Source: Oceanisphaera avium
Lineage (GTDB): Bacteria; Pseudomonadota; Gammaproteobacteria; Enterobacterales; Aeromonadaceae
Direction of reading: 5' to 3'
NCBI RefSeq assembly: GCF_002157875.1
Contig: NZ_CP021376.1
Span: 2,830,501-2,894,500 of the forward strand
Length of the DNA stretch: 64,000 nucleotides
The translations under genes were made by a program, and so were the position numbers. The notes under the pieces were generated by a model that saw only the letters and a list, made by a program, of their open reading frames with translations, was not told the DNA's origin and did no database searches. Shown piece by piece: positions 9,270-19,328 of the stretch (positions within the stretch are counted from its first letter, which is position 1; each line of letters starts with the position of its first letter).

Positions 9270-9298
9270 AGATCACCACATTTAAATAGTGAAACAAC

Positions 9299-9323
9299 AA
9301 GCGCCCTATGGGCGCTTTTTTTT
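9299..9323 (+). terminator. Terminator of the RND operon
   Basis: AAGCGCCC, a TAT loop and GGGCGCTT are followed by a run of eight T's (9316-9323). Confidence 0.93.
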
Positions 9324-9683
9324 ATAGATATATTATGTTATTACCTCTTGCTAGCAAGTGAACTTAATGCTGTTTTATTAATTTTTCTGATTATAAAAAT
9401 TAATAGTGCTGATTAAAATAAATTCCCCTATGAGAAATAATTAACTGTTGTCGTGTTATTAGATAAACGGTTTGCCATTATTTAATTATTGATAAAAATA
9501 TTATCAATAATGTTTTATTTAATATTTTTAGCATCATGCCTGTGGTGGAGCTGCTTGCTGCGGCTATCTTAGTAGCACAAAGGGCGAACAAAATCCGGAT
9601 ACAGAGGATTTCACCCTAGATAATGATATGATGCACCCGCTATGTTATTAATTGTAACGATAAATAGGGAGTAAAGGTTAAAA
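9324..9683 (+). other. AT-rich upstream region of dehydrogenase gene
   Basis: This 360-base non-coding stretch is visibly more AT-rich than its surroundings. It holds a perfect 11-bp inverted repeat (9485-9495 with 9501-9511, 5-base loop) and GATAATGATATGATG at about 9619, which loosely resembles Fur-type hexamer repeats. GGGAG at about 9668 supports the downstream start. No ORF of note is present. Confidence 0.45.
9485..9511. promoter_or_regulatory. Perfect 11-bp inverted repeat, possible operator
   Basis: ATTATTGATAA and TTATCAATAAT flank the 5-base spacer AAATA. No T-run suited to termination follows. It lies about 175 bases upstream of the dehydrogenase start and could be a dimeric regulator site. 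Confidence 0.4.
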
Positions 9684-10637
9684 ATGAAAATTGTTATCTT
9701 AGAATCGTTAGGCATCAGTGATAAAGAATTTAATATCATATCTGCTCCCTTAGTTGAAGGTGGCCATGAATTAGTCGCCTATAACGACGGAAAATTAGAT
9801 AATGAGACCATTAAAGAAAGAATAAAAGACGCAGAAGTCATAGTGCTGGCTAATACGCCATTAAGCGGTGAGGTGATTGAGGCGGCAGAAAAATTAAAAT
9901 ATATCTCCATTGCCTTCACCGGATATAATCATATCGATCTAGAAAAGTGCCAAGAGAAGGGCATAAAAGTCTCTAATGCTGCAGGCTATAGCACCCACTC
10001 GGTTGCTGAGCTCACCTTTGGGCTAATCATTGCTTTATTGCGCAATATTGTCCCGCTTGATGAAGTACTTAGAACCGGTGGCACCAAAAGTGGCTATCGA
10101 CAAATTGACCTTCATGGCAAAACCTTAGGTGTAGTAGGAACGGGCGACATAGGCAGTGCCGTCGCTAACCTGGGTTTGGCCTATGGTTGCCAAGTTATCG
10201 CTTACAATCGCAGCGTTAATACCGAGTTAATCGAGAAGGGCGTAGTCTATAAGTCGCTAGATGAAGTGTTAAAAGAAAGTGATATTGTCACGCTACATGT
10301 TCCCCTCACCGATGCCACCCAGCAATTAATTGATAAAGATAAACTGGCGTTAATGAAAGACAGTGCCTTATTAATTAATACGGCGGTGGGCCCCATTGTG
10401 GATAATAATGCGCTAGCCCAAGCGTTGCACAATAACGTAATCGCTGGCGCCGGCCTAGACAGAGTAGAGATGGAGCCGCCGGTTCCCGCAGACCATCCTA
10501 TTCTGGGAGCGCCCAATACGGTGTTAGTGCCCCATATCGGCTTTGCTACAGAGGAAGCCATGGTCAGAAGAGCCAAGATTACCTTTAACAATATTGTTAA
10601 CTGGGAAAAAGGTGCTCAAGAGAACACCGTTGTTTAA
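9684..10637 (+). CDS. D-2-hydroxyacid dehydrogenase-like, lacks key Arg
   Basis: This 317-residue protein has the two-domain fold of the D-isomer-specific 2-hydroxyacid dehydrogenases (NAD(P)-dependent reduction of 2-keto acids). The nucleotide-binding loop is G-V-V-G-T-G-D-I-G at about residues 149-157, and strand beta-2 ends in Y-N-R-S rather than an acidic residue, which favours NADP in this family. Of the usual Arg/Glu/His active-site set, E264 (VEMEPP) and H284 (VPHIG) are present, but the arginine that normally follows N-T-A and binds the substrate carboxylate is V235 (N-T-A-V-G-P). Base composition and codons such as AGA and ATA differ from the neighbours, and the upstream region is AT-rich, suggesting acquisition by transfer. 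It is monocistronic with its own terminator. The substrate is unknown; it may not be a standard 2-keto acid. Confidence 0.85.
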   Translation: MKIVILESLGISDKEFNIISAPLVEGGHELVAYNDGKLDNETIKERIKDAEVIVLANTPLSGEVIEAAEKLKYISIAFTGYNHIDLEKCQEKGIKVSNAAGYSTHSVAELTFGLIIALLRNIVPLDEVLRTGGTKSGYRQIDLHGKTLGVVGTGDIGSAVANLGLAYGCQVIAYNRSVNTELIEKGVVYKSLDEVLKESDIVTLHVPLTDATQQLIDKDKLALMKDSALLINTAVGPIVDNNALAQALHNNVIAGAGLDRVEMEPPVPADHPILGAPNTVLVPHIGFATEEAMVRRAKITFNNIVNWEKGAQENTVV

Positions 10638-10647
10638 AGCTCTCGAT

Positions 10648-10674
10648 AAACCTACCTTAATGGTAGGTTTATTT
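10648..10674 (+). terminator. Terminator after dehydrogenase gene
   Basis: A perfect 9-bp stem (AAACCTACC at 10648-10656, GGTAGGTTT at 10662-10670) with a TTAAT loop is followed by ATTTTA. The T-run is modest. Confidence 0.75.
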
Positions 10675-10952
10675 TAGGTAGGTAAAACGCTTATTGATTG
10701 ACTTACTCCGCTCTTAAGTGACCTCTACTAAATCGGTTTTAAGGCGCGTCCCTGTAAAAACCGTCCGTTATTAGTATTTTTGGGTCAGCCTAATCACTTT
10801 TTGTGTGCTTATCTCATCTGCTGTTATTTTTCGTCAAACCCTTGGCAAGTCATGGGCAGTCGTGAGTGGCTGGTGTAAAGTGGCGCACTACTCATTGTGC
10901 CCTTGTGATACAAACTTTGGTTTGATTTTTAAATTAGATAGATAGGCTGACT

Positions 10953-11564
10953 ATGCTGCTGATGCTCGATAACTATGACTCTTTTACTTATAACCTAGTG
11001 CAGTATTTTGCTGAGTTAGGTCAAGAGGTAATGGTACGGCGCAACGATGAAATAAGTGTGGCAGAGATTGCTCAGTTACAACCTGCGGGCTTAGTGATCT
11101 CTCCTGGCCCCTGCACACCGAATGAGGCCGGCATTTCACTGGCGGCCATTAAAGAATTTGCTCCTCAATTACCTATCTTAGGGGTGTGCTTAGGCCACCA
11201 AGCGATAGCGCAAGCCTTTGGTGGCAAGGTGGTGCGAGCACGCCAAGTGATGCACGGTAAAACCTCAGCCATTGCGCATTGTCATCAAGGGTTATTTAAG
11301 GGGCTGCCTTGTCCACTTACCGTGACCCGCTATCATTCCCTTATTGTAGAAGCTGAAAGTCTGCCTGAGTGCTTTAGCGTCACTGCTTGGAGTCAAACGG
11401 ACAAAGGTGAGCGCGATGAGATCATGGCCATGCAACATAAGACTTTGCCTATTCATAGCGTGCAATTTCATCCAGAAAGCATTATGTCCGAGTGCGGCCA
11501 TCAGTTATTAGCTAATTTTCTGTCTCTGCTAGCGGCTCCTGCTTCTGCTCTCGCATCGCTCTAA
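10953..11564 (+). CDS. pabA: Aminodeoxychorismate synthase glutaminase subunit
   Basis: A class-I glutamine amidotransferase of 203 residues that supplies ammonia to a PabB (or TrpE) partner; in this position, next to arginine genes and without trp genes, PabA for folate synthesis is the likely role, as in Vibrio and Shewanella. The catalytic nucleophile is C79 (GVCLGHQ), completed by H173 and E175 (QFHPES). The oxyanion segment SPGPCTP and the N-terminal [12 protein letters not shown] are typical of PabA/TrpG proteins. It ends about 270 bases before the aminotransferase gene astC/argD. A TrpG role cannot be excluded from sequence alone. Confidence 0.88.
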   Translation: MLLMLDNYDSFTYNLVQYFAELGQEVMVRRNDEISVAEIAQLQPAGLVISPGPCTPNEAGISLAAIKEFAPQLPILGVCLGHQAIAQAFGGKVVRARQVMHGKTSAIAHCHQGLFKGLPCPLTVTRYHSLIVEAESLPECFSVTAWSQTDKGERDEIMAMQHKTLPIHSVQFHPESIMSECGHQLLANFLSLLAAPASALASL

Positions 11565-11834
11565 GAGCGGGCGTTTTGCGGCGCAATTTATCTAAAAATT
11601 AAGACAATTTATTGCTGCACTTTTTAGAAATTTTATGCAGTATAGGTAAGATGCTTAAGTGAGTTAAAGTAATTTAATTGATTTATTATGCAAAGTTTAT
11701 GATTAAGTAGTTTTTCGGATTGGTGTTGCTTTGGTGAGATTTCGCTCCAACTCGTAACTTGCTAGTCATAAAGTTCTTATATTCACCTATATTTAACATT
11801 TGTCGCCAGTGAGGGCGCAATGTGAGGAGTAAAG
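11565..11834 (+). promoter_or_regulatory. Upstream region of astC/argD
   Basis: These 270 bases are AT-rich and contain two copies of TTATGCA (about 11633-11639 and 11686-11692), which resemble half-sites of ArgR boxes. No full ArgR palindrome is clear. An arginine-responsive promoter is plausible from context only. Confidence 0.35.
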
Positions 11835-13049
11835 ATGTCTGAAATGTCCGTCACCCGCGAATTATTCGACCAAGTTATGGTGCCTAATTATGCTCCCGCT
11901 TCTATGATTCCGGTGCGAGGATTAGGCGCGCGGGTGTGGGATCAGGAACATCGCGAATATATCGATTTTGCCGGTGGCATTGCGGTTAGCTGTTTAGGCC
12001 ACTGTCATCCTGTATTAGTAGGAGCCTTGCGCGAGCAAAGTGAAAAGTTATGGCATGTTAGTAATGTGCTTACTAATGAACCTGCGCTGCGCTTAGCGAG
12101 TAAAATGGTGGCTGCCACCTTCGCCGATAAAGCCTATTTTTGTAACTCCGGCGCCGAGGCCAATGAAGCGGCCTTTAAATTGGCCCGTCGCTATGCACTT
12201 GAGCATTTTGGCGAGCATAAGTCGCAAATTATCGCCTTTAATCAAGGTTTTCATGGCCGTACTTTTTTTACCGTCACCGTCGGTGGCCAAGCCGTTTACT
12301 CCGATGGCTTTGGTCCTAAGCCGTCGGCCATTGATCATGTGGATTATAATGACTTAAGCGCATTAGAAGCCATTATGTCAGATAACACCTGTGCCGTGGT
12401 GATGGAGCCATTACAAGGCGAGGGCGGCATTATTAGCCCAGATGTAGAATACATTAAAGCGGTGCGCGCACTGTGTGATAAATATAATGCCTTGTTGATT
12501 TTTGATGAAGTACAAACCGGAGTAGGGCGCACCGGCGCTTTATATGCATATATGGAATTAGGCGTGGCTCCCGATATTTTAACTAGCGCTAAATCATTAG
12601 GGGGCGGCTTTCCTATTGGTGCCATGTTAACGACCAGTGCCATTGCCGCCTCTCTTAAGCCCGGTACCCACGGCTCTACCTATGGCGGTAACCCGCTGGC
12701 CTGTGCGGTAGCCGAAGCGGCGTTTGACACAGTCAATACCAGTGCCGTACTGAATGGCGTGAAAGAGCGTGAGGCTTGGTATCGTGAGGGGCTGGCAGCG
12801 ATCAATGATAAGTATCAGTGCTTTAGTGAAGTGCGTGGTAAGGGATTATTGTTAGGTGCGGTATTAAATAAGCAGTATCAAGGCCAAGCTAAAGCCTTTT
12901 TAGATGCCGCCCTTGAAGAGCAACTGATGGTATTAGTCGCGGGCGCTAACGTGGTACGTTTTGCCCCTTCTTTAGTGATTAGCCAAGAAGATGTGACCGA
13001 GGGCTTAGCTCGCTTTGAGCGTGCCGTGGCCAAGGTTGTGCAAGGCTAA
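11835..13049 (+). CDS. astC: Acetyl-/succinylornithine aminotransferase
   Basis: A 404-residue class-III, PLP-dependent aminotransferase. In organisms with this gene order (pabA, aminotransferase, astA, astD) the enzyme serves both arginine synthesis (ArgD, N-acetylornithine) and the succinyltransferase catabolic pathway (AstC, N2-succinylornithine). The PLP lysine is K253 in T-S-A-K-S-L-G-G-G. Other family marks are [18 protein letters not shown] for phosphate and substrate binding, [20 protein letters not shown] and [19 protein letters not shown] precedes the ATG. Co-location with astA and astD favours a catabolic role here, but argD is an equally valid symbol. Confidence 0.93.
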   Translation: MSEMSVTRELFDQVMVPNYAPASMIPVRGLGARVWDQEHREYIDFAGGIAVSCLGHCHPVLVGALREQSEKLWHVSNVLTNEPALRLASKMVAATFADKAYFCNSGAEANEAAFKLARRYALEHFGEHKSQIIAFNQGFHGRTFFTVTVGGQAVYSDGFGPKPSAIDHVDYNDLSALEAIMSDNTCAVVMEPLQGEGGIISPDVEYIKAVRALCDKYNALLIFDEVQTGVGRTGALYAYMELGVAPDILTSAKSLGGGFPIGAMLTTSAIAASLKPGTHGSTYGGNPLACAVAEAAFDTVNTSAVLNGVKEREAWYREGLAAINDKYQCFSEVRGKGLLLGAVLNKQYQGQAKAFLDAALEEQLMVLVAGANVVRFAPSLVISQEDVTEGLARFERAVAKVVQG

Positions 13050-13092
13050 GTTCTGTGACTAGTGACTAGGGATAGTCTTTCAGCTTAATACC

Positions 13093-13116
13093 AAAGCGAG
13101 ACACCCGTCTCGCTTT
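13093..13116 (+). other. Intercistronic hairpin astC-astA
   Basis: A perfect 10-bp stem, AAAGCGAGAC (13093-13102) with GTCTCGCTTT (13107-13116), has an ACCC loop and no following T-run. It may stabilise the upstream mRNA or partly attenuate transcription between astC and astA. Confidence 0.55.
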
Positions 13117-13145
13117 ATCAACCCTCGCTTATTAAGGAGTCTGGT

Positions 13146-14192
13146 ATGTTAGTGATACGACCTATCGCGCAACAAGACTTTCCTACCCTTAAGCAATTCG
13201 CTATTGAGTCGGGCCATGGTTTTACTTCCCTGCCTGTTAATGATGCCCTCTTACAACGAAAAATAGATAGCTCATTAGCAGCCTTTAGTGAAGTGAGCAT
13301 GACAAAACGTGAGGGCTTATATTTTTTTGTAGCCGAGGACAGTGAGACCAGCAAGGTGGTAGGCACTTGTGCCATCGATGCGGCTGTCGGTTTATCGGCC
13401 CCTTTTTATAATTATTTGCTCGGTAAGCAAGTTCATAGCTCGGCGCGCTTAGGCATTTATAATGTGGTTGAAACCCTGACTCTTACTAACGATTACACCG
13501 GTGTGAGTGAGCTATGTACGCTTTTTTTACAAGAGTCGGCGCGACACGGTCGCAATGGGCGCTTGTTATCTAAGAGCCGTTTTCTTTTTTTAGCTGAATT
13601 TTCCACATTATTTGACCACCGTATCTTAGCCGAAATGCGCGGCGTATCCGATGCTAACGGTAATAGTCCGTTTTGGAGCTGGTTACAAGAACACTTCTTT
13701 ACCATGGACTTTCCTACGGTGGATTATCTCAGTGGCATTGGCCAGCAAGACTTTATTGCTGACTTAATGCCTAAATTTCCTATTTACGCCAATTTATTGT
13801 CTAAAGAAGCGCGCGCCGTGATTGGCCATACCCACAGCAATACCCAGCCTGCACTGCGCTTTTTAGAAGAAGAGGGCTTTAGCTGGCGTGGCTATGTCGA
13901 TATTTTTGATGCTGGGCCCAGTGTGGAATGTGAGCTGTCGCAAATTCATTCTATTCGCAATAGTCGCCATGCTTGGGTAGCTATTAATGACGAGGGTCTA
14001 TGTGATGTGCACAGTGCTGATTATTACTTGATCAGTAATACCCAGTTTGCCGATTTTAGAGCCACCTTAGCTCAATTAAGTTTATCTGACTCGCCCACCA
14101 CTACTGGGCTTCCCACAGTGACGTTAAGTGAAAAAGTGGCGCGCTTATTAAAAGTACAAGCAGGCGATAAGGTGCGCATCGTTAAGATATAA
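13146..14192 (+). CDS. astA: Arginine N-succinyltransferase
   Basis: AstA transfers succinyl from succinyl-CoA to the alpha-amino group of arginine, the first step of the AST pathway. The 348-residue length matches the family. Characteristic stretches are the N-terminal V-I-R-P-I-A-Q-Q-D-F, S-G-H-G-F-T-S-L-P, E-L-C-T-L-F-L near residue 120, FAEMRGVSD-like L-A-E-M-R-G-V-S-D, G-N-S-P-F-W, and I-G-H-T-H before A-L-R-F-L-E-E-E-G-F. AAGGAG lies eight bases before the ATG. It is 96 bases after astC and 22 bases before astD. No astB or astE is present in the window, so the rest of the pathway must be elsewhere. Confidence 0.95.
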   Translation: MLVIRPIAQQDFPTLKQFAIESGHGFTSLPVNDALLQRKIDSSLAAFSEVSMTKREGLYFFVAEDSETSKVVGTCAIDAAVGLSAPFYNYLLGKQVHSSARLGIYNVVETLTLTNDYTGVSELCTLFLQESARHGRNGRLLSKSRFLFLAEFSTLFDHRILAEMRGVSDANGNSPFWSWLQEHFFTMDFPTVDYLSGIGQQDFIADLMPKFPIYANLLSKEARAVIGHTHSNTQPALRFLEEEGFSWRGYVDIFDAGPSVECELSQIHSIRNSRHAWVAINDEGLCDVHSADYYLISNTQFADFRATLAQLSLSDSPTTTGLPTVTLSEKVARLLKVQAGDKVRIVKI

Positions 14193-14214
14193 GGCGCTAA
14201 TAAGGAGATATTGA

Positions 14215-15702
<1,488 letters not shown>

Positions 15703-15737
15703 GGGTGAGCGCGCGGATAATATTCTTTAACGCTAAA

Positions 15738-15763
15738 AAAAGGAGCCTAAGTTGGCTCCTTTT
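15738..15763. terminator. Bidirectional terminator, astD / TonB receptor
   Basis: AAAAGGAGCC (15738-15747) pairs with GGCTCCTTTT (15754-15763), with A's on one side and T's on the other, serving both convergent genes. Confidence 0.85.
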
Positions 15764-15780
15764 GCTGAGTAAGCAAATGA

Positions 15781-17793
15781 TTAAAACGTCAGTTGCACAT
15801 CGGCCCACCATTGCCGGCCAGGTTCATTAATACGCGCGATTTGCGGATTAATGCCGGCGATATCGGCATCTTGTTTATTAATAAATTCGCTGTATTGCTT
15901 ATCAAAAATATTATCCACACCGGCAGTGAGTTTTAGCGCGGGTGTGAGTTGCCATCCGCCATTCACCGAAAATACCGTAAAGCCGGAAGCGGCGCCTAAG
16001 TCTTGGCCGATAATATTGCCTTGCCCCTCTGCAAAGCGCGATTGCTTAGCTACGTTGCGTATTAACAGTGCCGCTTCTTGAATACCGTTGTCGTAGACTA
16101 AGCTAGTGTTCAGCTCCAGTGGTGGCGTTTGACCTAATCCCACGCCATCCGAGTGGTTTTGACCATAGGTATAGGCCAAGTTGCTGCTTAGGCTCCAATC
16201 GGGAACAAACTGCCACGCCACTTCCAGCTCTCCACCAGCGCGGCGTGCATTAATGTTACGGGCTCTAGCGGGGTCTAAGTTATCCACTAAAATAAAGTCA
16301 TCTATGTAGCTGGCAAATAATGAGGCTGAGCCGCTGAGTTTGCCTGCTTTATATAAGACGCCAGTATCAATTTGATAGTTGGTTTCACTGTTTAATTGAC
16401 TGTTACGGTTACGTTCCCAAAAATCTGGTGCGCGCTCGGCTTGGCCATAACCGCCATACCAGGTCCAAGCTTGTTGGCTGTGCTCAAAGCGCAGGAAACC
16501 CGCCTGCAGCTGATAGTCTTGTTCTTTAAGAGTATTACTGGCGGGCATTTTTTCAAAACGAGCTTGAGTATGATCGAGACGTAGCCCGCTAATGAGTCGT
16601 TGTTCGGGGTTAAGTTGCCAGTTATCTTCAATAAAAAAGCCCACATTCCTAAAAGACTGAGTGTCTTGATACGCCTTAGTTTGATAGCTATTGGCGGCGT
16701 TGGCACTCATGCCCATGGCCATGCGTGAGCTGTGATTATCCGCCAGCCAGTCTACGCCGACCTTAGTGATGTGCTCGCCTAAACTGAGCTCGGCCATAGC
16801 GCGGGCGGTGTCGGTACTACGCTTGGGGTTCATGGCGCTAAACATACCACTATTATGATCCCGCAAGTTGTAATTATCCATCACATGATCGATTAAGCTA
16901 TGACCATATTGCAGCTGCAGTGTGCTTAACCAATGAGTAATGGCATAACGCTCGGCCTTTACACTCCAAGCATCACGGTCAAATTGACTGCCGTCCATGC
17001 TTCGGTCGGCATAAGCGGCTTCACCTCGGCTGCGATCCAGCGACACTTCTAACAGGCTCAGTTCATCGGGAGTTAAGCCTAACTGCAGACTTTGGCTGTT
17101 TTTATCGTAAGCCGAATGCACTTTGTACCCCGCACCGTCTTTATAGTCATGAGCTTGGTTTTGATTACCATTAAGACGCAGATAGCCAAATTGGTTACCG
17201 GCATCTAGCGCTACAAAGCCATCTAAGCGATCTTGACTGCCTGTGGTTAAGCCGGTTTCCAAATTAAATTCTGGCTCAGCGTAATAGCTGGGGTTTCGTA
17301 AAAACTGAATCGACCCCGCTACTAAACCTGGGCCTTGAGTCACGGTTTGTGGGCCTTTAGTAATCACCACTTCGTCATAGGAGCGGGGAAATAAATAGGC
17401 AGTGGGCGGATCCATGCGCCCACCACAGCCTCCCAATACATAATTGTTGTCGCTGGTAATGCTTAAGCGTGATCCACCTAAACCCCGAAACAGTGGGTCG
17501 CCGGCCATGCCGCCTTTGCGGGTGATACTCATATTAGGCACGGTTTTTAATAAACCGGCCCCATCGGCGGTAGGGATCGGCTGCACTGGCGATTTAGGAT
17601 CTAGACTAATACGATTAGGTTGCGTCAGTGGTGAGCCGGTAACGATAATAGTGGCCATTTGCGAGCTGGATAGAGCGATTTGTTGCTGAACTGACTCATC
17701 AGTTTGAGCCTGCAGCTGAGTCGAATGGCTGCCAAGCAGCGGCAGAGTAAGAGAGAATAGCGCAAGCCTAGGATGTTTGGTTATCATAGCCAT
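15781..17793 (-). CDS. OprC/NosA-like TonB-dependent copper receptor
   Basis: A 670-residue outer-membrane TonB-dependent receptor. After a signal peptide ending near the Q-L-Q-A-Q stretch (about residue 30), the plug domain carries V-P-N-M-S-I-T-R-K-G-G and the diagnostic G-G-C-G-G-R-M-D-P-P-T-A-Y segment. C123 and M127 correspond to the C-x-x-x-M copper ligands described for Pseudomonas OprC. A 22-strand barrel follows and ends in an aromatic residue (V-Q-L-T-F), the usual assembly signal. It probably imports copper across the outer membrane and is energised by TonB-ExbB-ExbD, which is encoded at 42.1-44 kb. It is divergent from regB with a 197-base gap holding a RegA-like site, so redox control is plausible. 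Confidence 0.9.
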   Translation of the reverse strand: MAMITKHPRLALFSLTLPLLGSHSTQLQAQTDESVQQQIALSSSQMATIIVTGSPLTQPNRISLDPKSPVQPIPTADGAGLLKTVPNMSITRKGGMAGDPLFRGLGGSRLSITSDNNYVLGGCGGRMDPPTAYLFPRSYDEVVITKGPQTVTQGPGLVAGSIQFLRNPSYYAEPEFNLETGLTTGSQDRLDGFVALDAGNQFGYLRLNGNQNQAHDYKDGAGYKVHSAYDKNSQSLQLGLTPDELSLLEVSLDRSRGEAAYADRSMDGSQFDRDAWSVKAERYAITHWLSTLQLQYGHSLIDHVMDNYNLRDHNSGMFSAMNPKRSTDTARAMAELSLGEHITKVGVDWLADNHSSRMAMGMSANAANSYQTKAYQDTQSFRNVGFFIEDNWQLNPEQRLISGLRLDHTQARFEKMPASNTLKEQDYQLQAGFLRFEHSQQAWTWYGGYGQAERAPDFWERNRNSQLNSETNYQIDTGVLYKAGKLSGSASLFASYIDDFILVDNLDPARARNINARRAGGELEVAWQFVPDWSLSSNLAYTYGQNHSDGVGLGQTPPLELNTSLVYDNGIQEAALLIRNVAKQSRFAEGQGNIIGQDLGAASGFTVFSVNGGWQLTPALKLTAGVDNIFDKQYSEFINKQDADIAGINPQIARINEPGRQWWADVQLTF

Positions 17794-17911
17794 CGCCTCA
17801 ATGAAGGTGATTAAACCAAATACGAGGTGGACTTATACGCTTAGGCTCAGCCAATACGGCTGAGCAAAGCCTCACTTGGATAAGACAGCGAGGGTAGCAG
17901 CTCCTCGTTTG

Positions 17912-17934
17912 GTCACAATGTGACAAATTGTCGC
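17912..17934. promoter_or_regulatory. Possible RegA-type operator
   Basis: GTGACAAATTGTCGC at 17920-17934 fits the RegA/PrrA-type consensus as I recall it (G-N-G-R-C-R, then spacer, then G-N-C-G-C) except for the two T's of the spacer. It overlaps the palindrome GTCAC-AAT-GTGAC (17912-17924). It lies between the copper receptor and regB, roughly 60 bases before regB. Direct binding is not shown. Confidence 0.45.
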
Positions 17935-17990
17935 AGCTTATGCTCCTTAGCCTGATAAGCTGGCAGAGATAATTTAATCAAGGAACCCCT

Positions 17991-19325
17991 ATGCCAAGGC
18001 TGCCCCTCCCTCTCTTTCTTAGTGCACTCCAACAAGTTGAATTAGGCAGTTGGCCCATGGTTGGGCCCTTAACTTTTGTGCTGAGCGTGCGCTGGTTATT
18101 TTTTATTGCCTTAAGCTGCGCCTTATTATTTACCGATTGGGTGTTACTACCGATTTTAAGCTGGGAGTTGCTGGGGCTGTTACTGTTGCTGTTACTTAGT
18201 AATGGCGTGATCACGGCTCTAGGATACTACCGTCGCCACCTTGCTTATTTGAAAGAAGTGGCATTGGTGAGTGATATTATATTGCTTACCGCCATTATCT
18301 ATTTTAGTGGTGGCGCCATGAATCCTGCCGTGGCTTTGTATTTATTTCCGCTATTAATCGCTGCCATTACTTGCCGAGCGGCTTTTGCTTGGGGCTGTGT
18401 AGCCAGCACCATGCTCAGTTATTTAGGCTTGTTTTATTGGTTTAAACCCATGATCAGCGATCTTCATGTGGCTCATGGCGCGCCTACGGAGTCGGGCTTA
18501 TTTAACTTACATTTGTTGGGGATGTGGTTAACTTTTAGTTTATCTGCCGTCTTGATCACAGGTACTGTTTCTTGGTTAATGCGCTTATTGGCGACTAAAG
18601 AGCAATTATTACAGCAGGCTTATCAAAAGCAGCAAGAGCAGGAGCAATTTTTACTACTGGGCTTGGAGTCGGCAAGTCTTGCTCATCAGTTCTCTACCCC
18701 GCTGAGTAATTTATTTTTGTTGAGCGAAGAATTAAGCTGTGAGCCGCACTTAAGTGCACAGGGGCAGCAGCATTTAACGCTGTTACATCAACAGCTGGAG
18801 TTGTGTCGCCAAGTGCTATGGCAGTTAAAGCACCAAGCTGAGTCGCGACTGAAGCCCGTTTATTTTTATCAACAGCTGCGGGTGTATTTGGCTCGCTGGA
18901 CTAACTTGCGCCCCGATGCCGAATTAGCTTGGCAAGCAAACGATGCTGACTGTGATATTTGTGTTTGGTTAGATAATTTATTTTGGTCAGCATTATTGAA
19001 TATCTTAGATAATGCCGCCGATGCAGGAAATAACAAGGTGGAGTTAGTGACTCGTATTGAGCACCATGAGCTGCAGCCGCAACTGTATTTAGATATTTAT
19101 AATCGCCAAGGGCATTTAAGTGATGAACAACTTGCCCAAGCGGGCCTCAATCAGCAAGACTCAGAAAAAACCACAGGGCTTGGCATGGGGGTGTGGCTGG
19201 CACATGCTACTTTTTCGCGGCTTAAGGGCAGTTTAACGCTGCGTAATAATCCCGCGGGGGTGTACATGCCCATATTCAGTTGCCGCTGTGCATCGCTGAG
19301 CCTGCTGATAGGAACAAGGGAATGA
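17991..19325 (+). CDS. regB: RegB/PrrB-type redox sensor histidine kinase
   Basis: A 444-residue membrane histidine kinase of the RegB/PrrB/ActS group. About six hydrophobic spans occupy residues 25-200. Between them lies F-S-G-G-A-M-N-P-A-V (107-112 is GGAMNP), matching the quinone-sensing G-G-x-x-N-P motif of RegB. The phospho-accepting histidine is H232 in S-L-A-H-Q-F-S-T-P-L, and C272 lies exactly 40 residues later, the same offset as the redox-active cysteine of Rhodobacter RegB. The N-box (NILDNAADAG) and G-box (GLGMGVWLA) follow. The response regulator starts three bases after the stop. It should sense respiratory redox state. AAGGA precedes the ATG. The symbol is by family; other species use prrB, actS or roxS. 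Confidence 0.85.
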   Translation: MPRLPLPLFLSALQQVELGSWPMVGPLTFVLSVRWLFFIALSCALLFTDWVLLPILSWELLGLLLLLLLSNGVITALGYYRRHLAYLKEVALVSDIILLTAIIYFSGGAMNPAVALYLFPLLIAAITCRAAFAWGCVASTMLSYLGLFYWFKPMISDLHVAHGAPTESGLFNLHLLGMWLTFSLSAVLITGTVSWLMRLLATKEQLLQQAYQKQQEQEQFLLLGLESASLAHQFSTPLSNLFLLSEELSCEPHLSAQGQQHLTLLHQQLELCRQVLWQLKHQAESRLKPVYFYQQLRVYLARWTNLRPDAELAWQANDADCDICVWLDNLFWSALLNILDNAADAGNNKVELVTRIEHHELQPQLYLDIYNRQGHLSDEQLAQAGLNQQDSEKTTGLGMGVWLAHATFSRLKGSLTLRNNPAGVYMPIFSCRCASLSLLIGTRE

Positions 19326-19328
19326 GTC

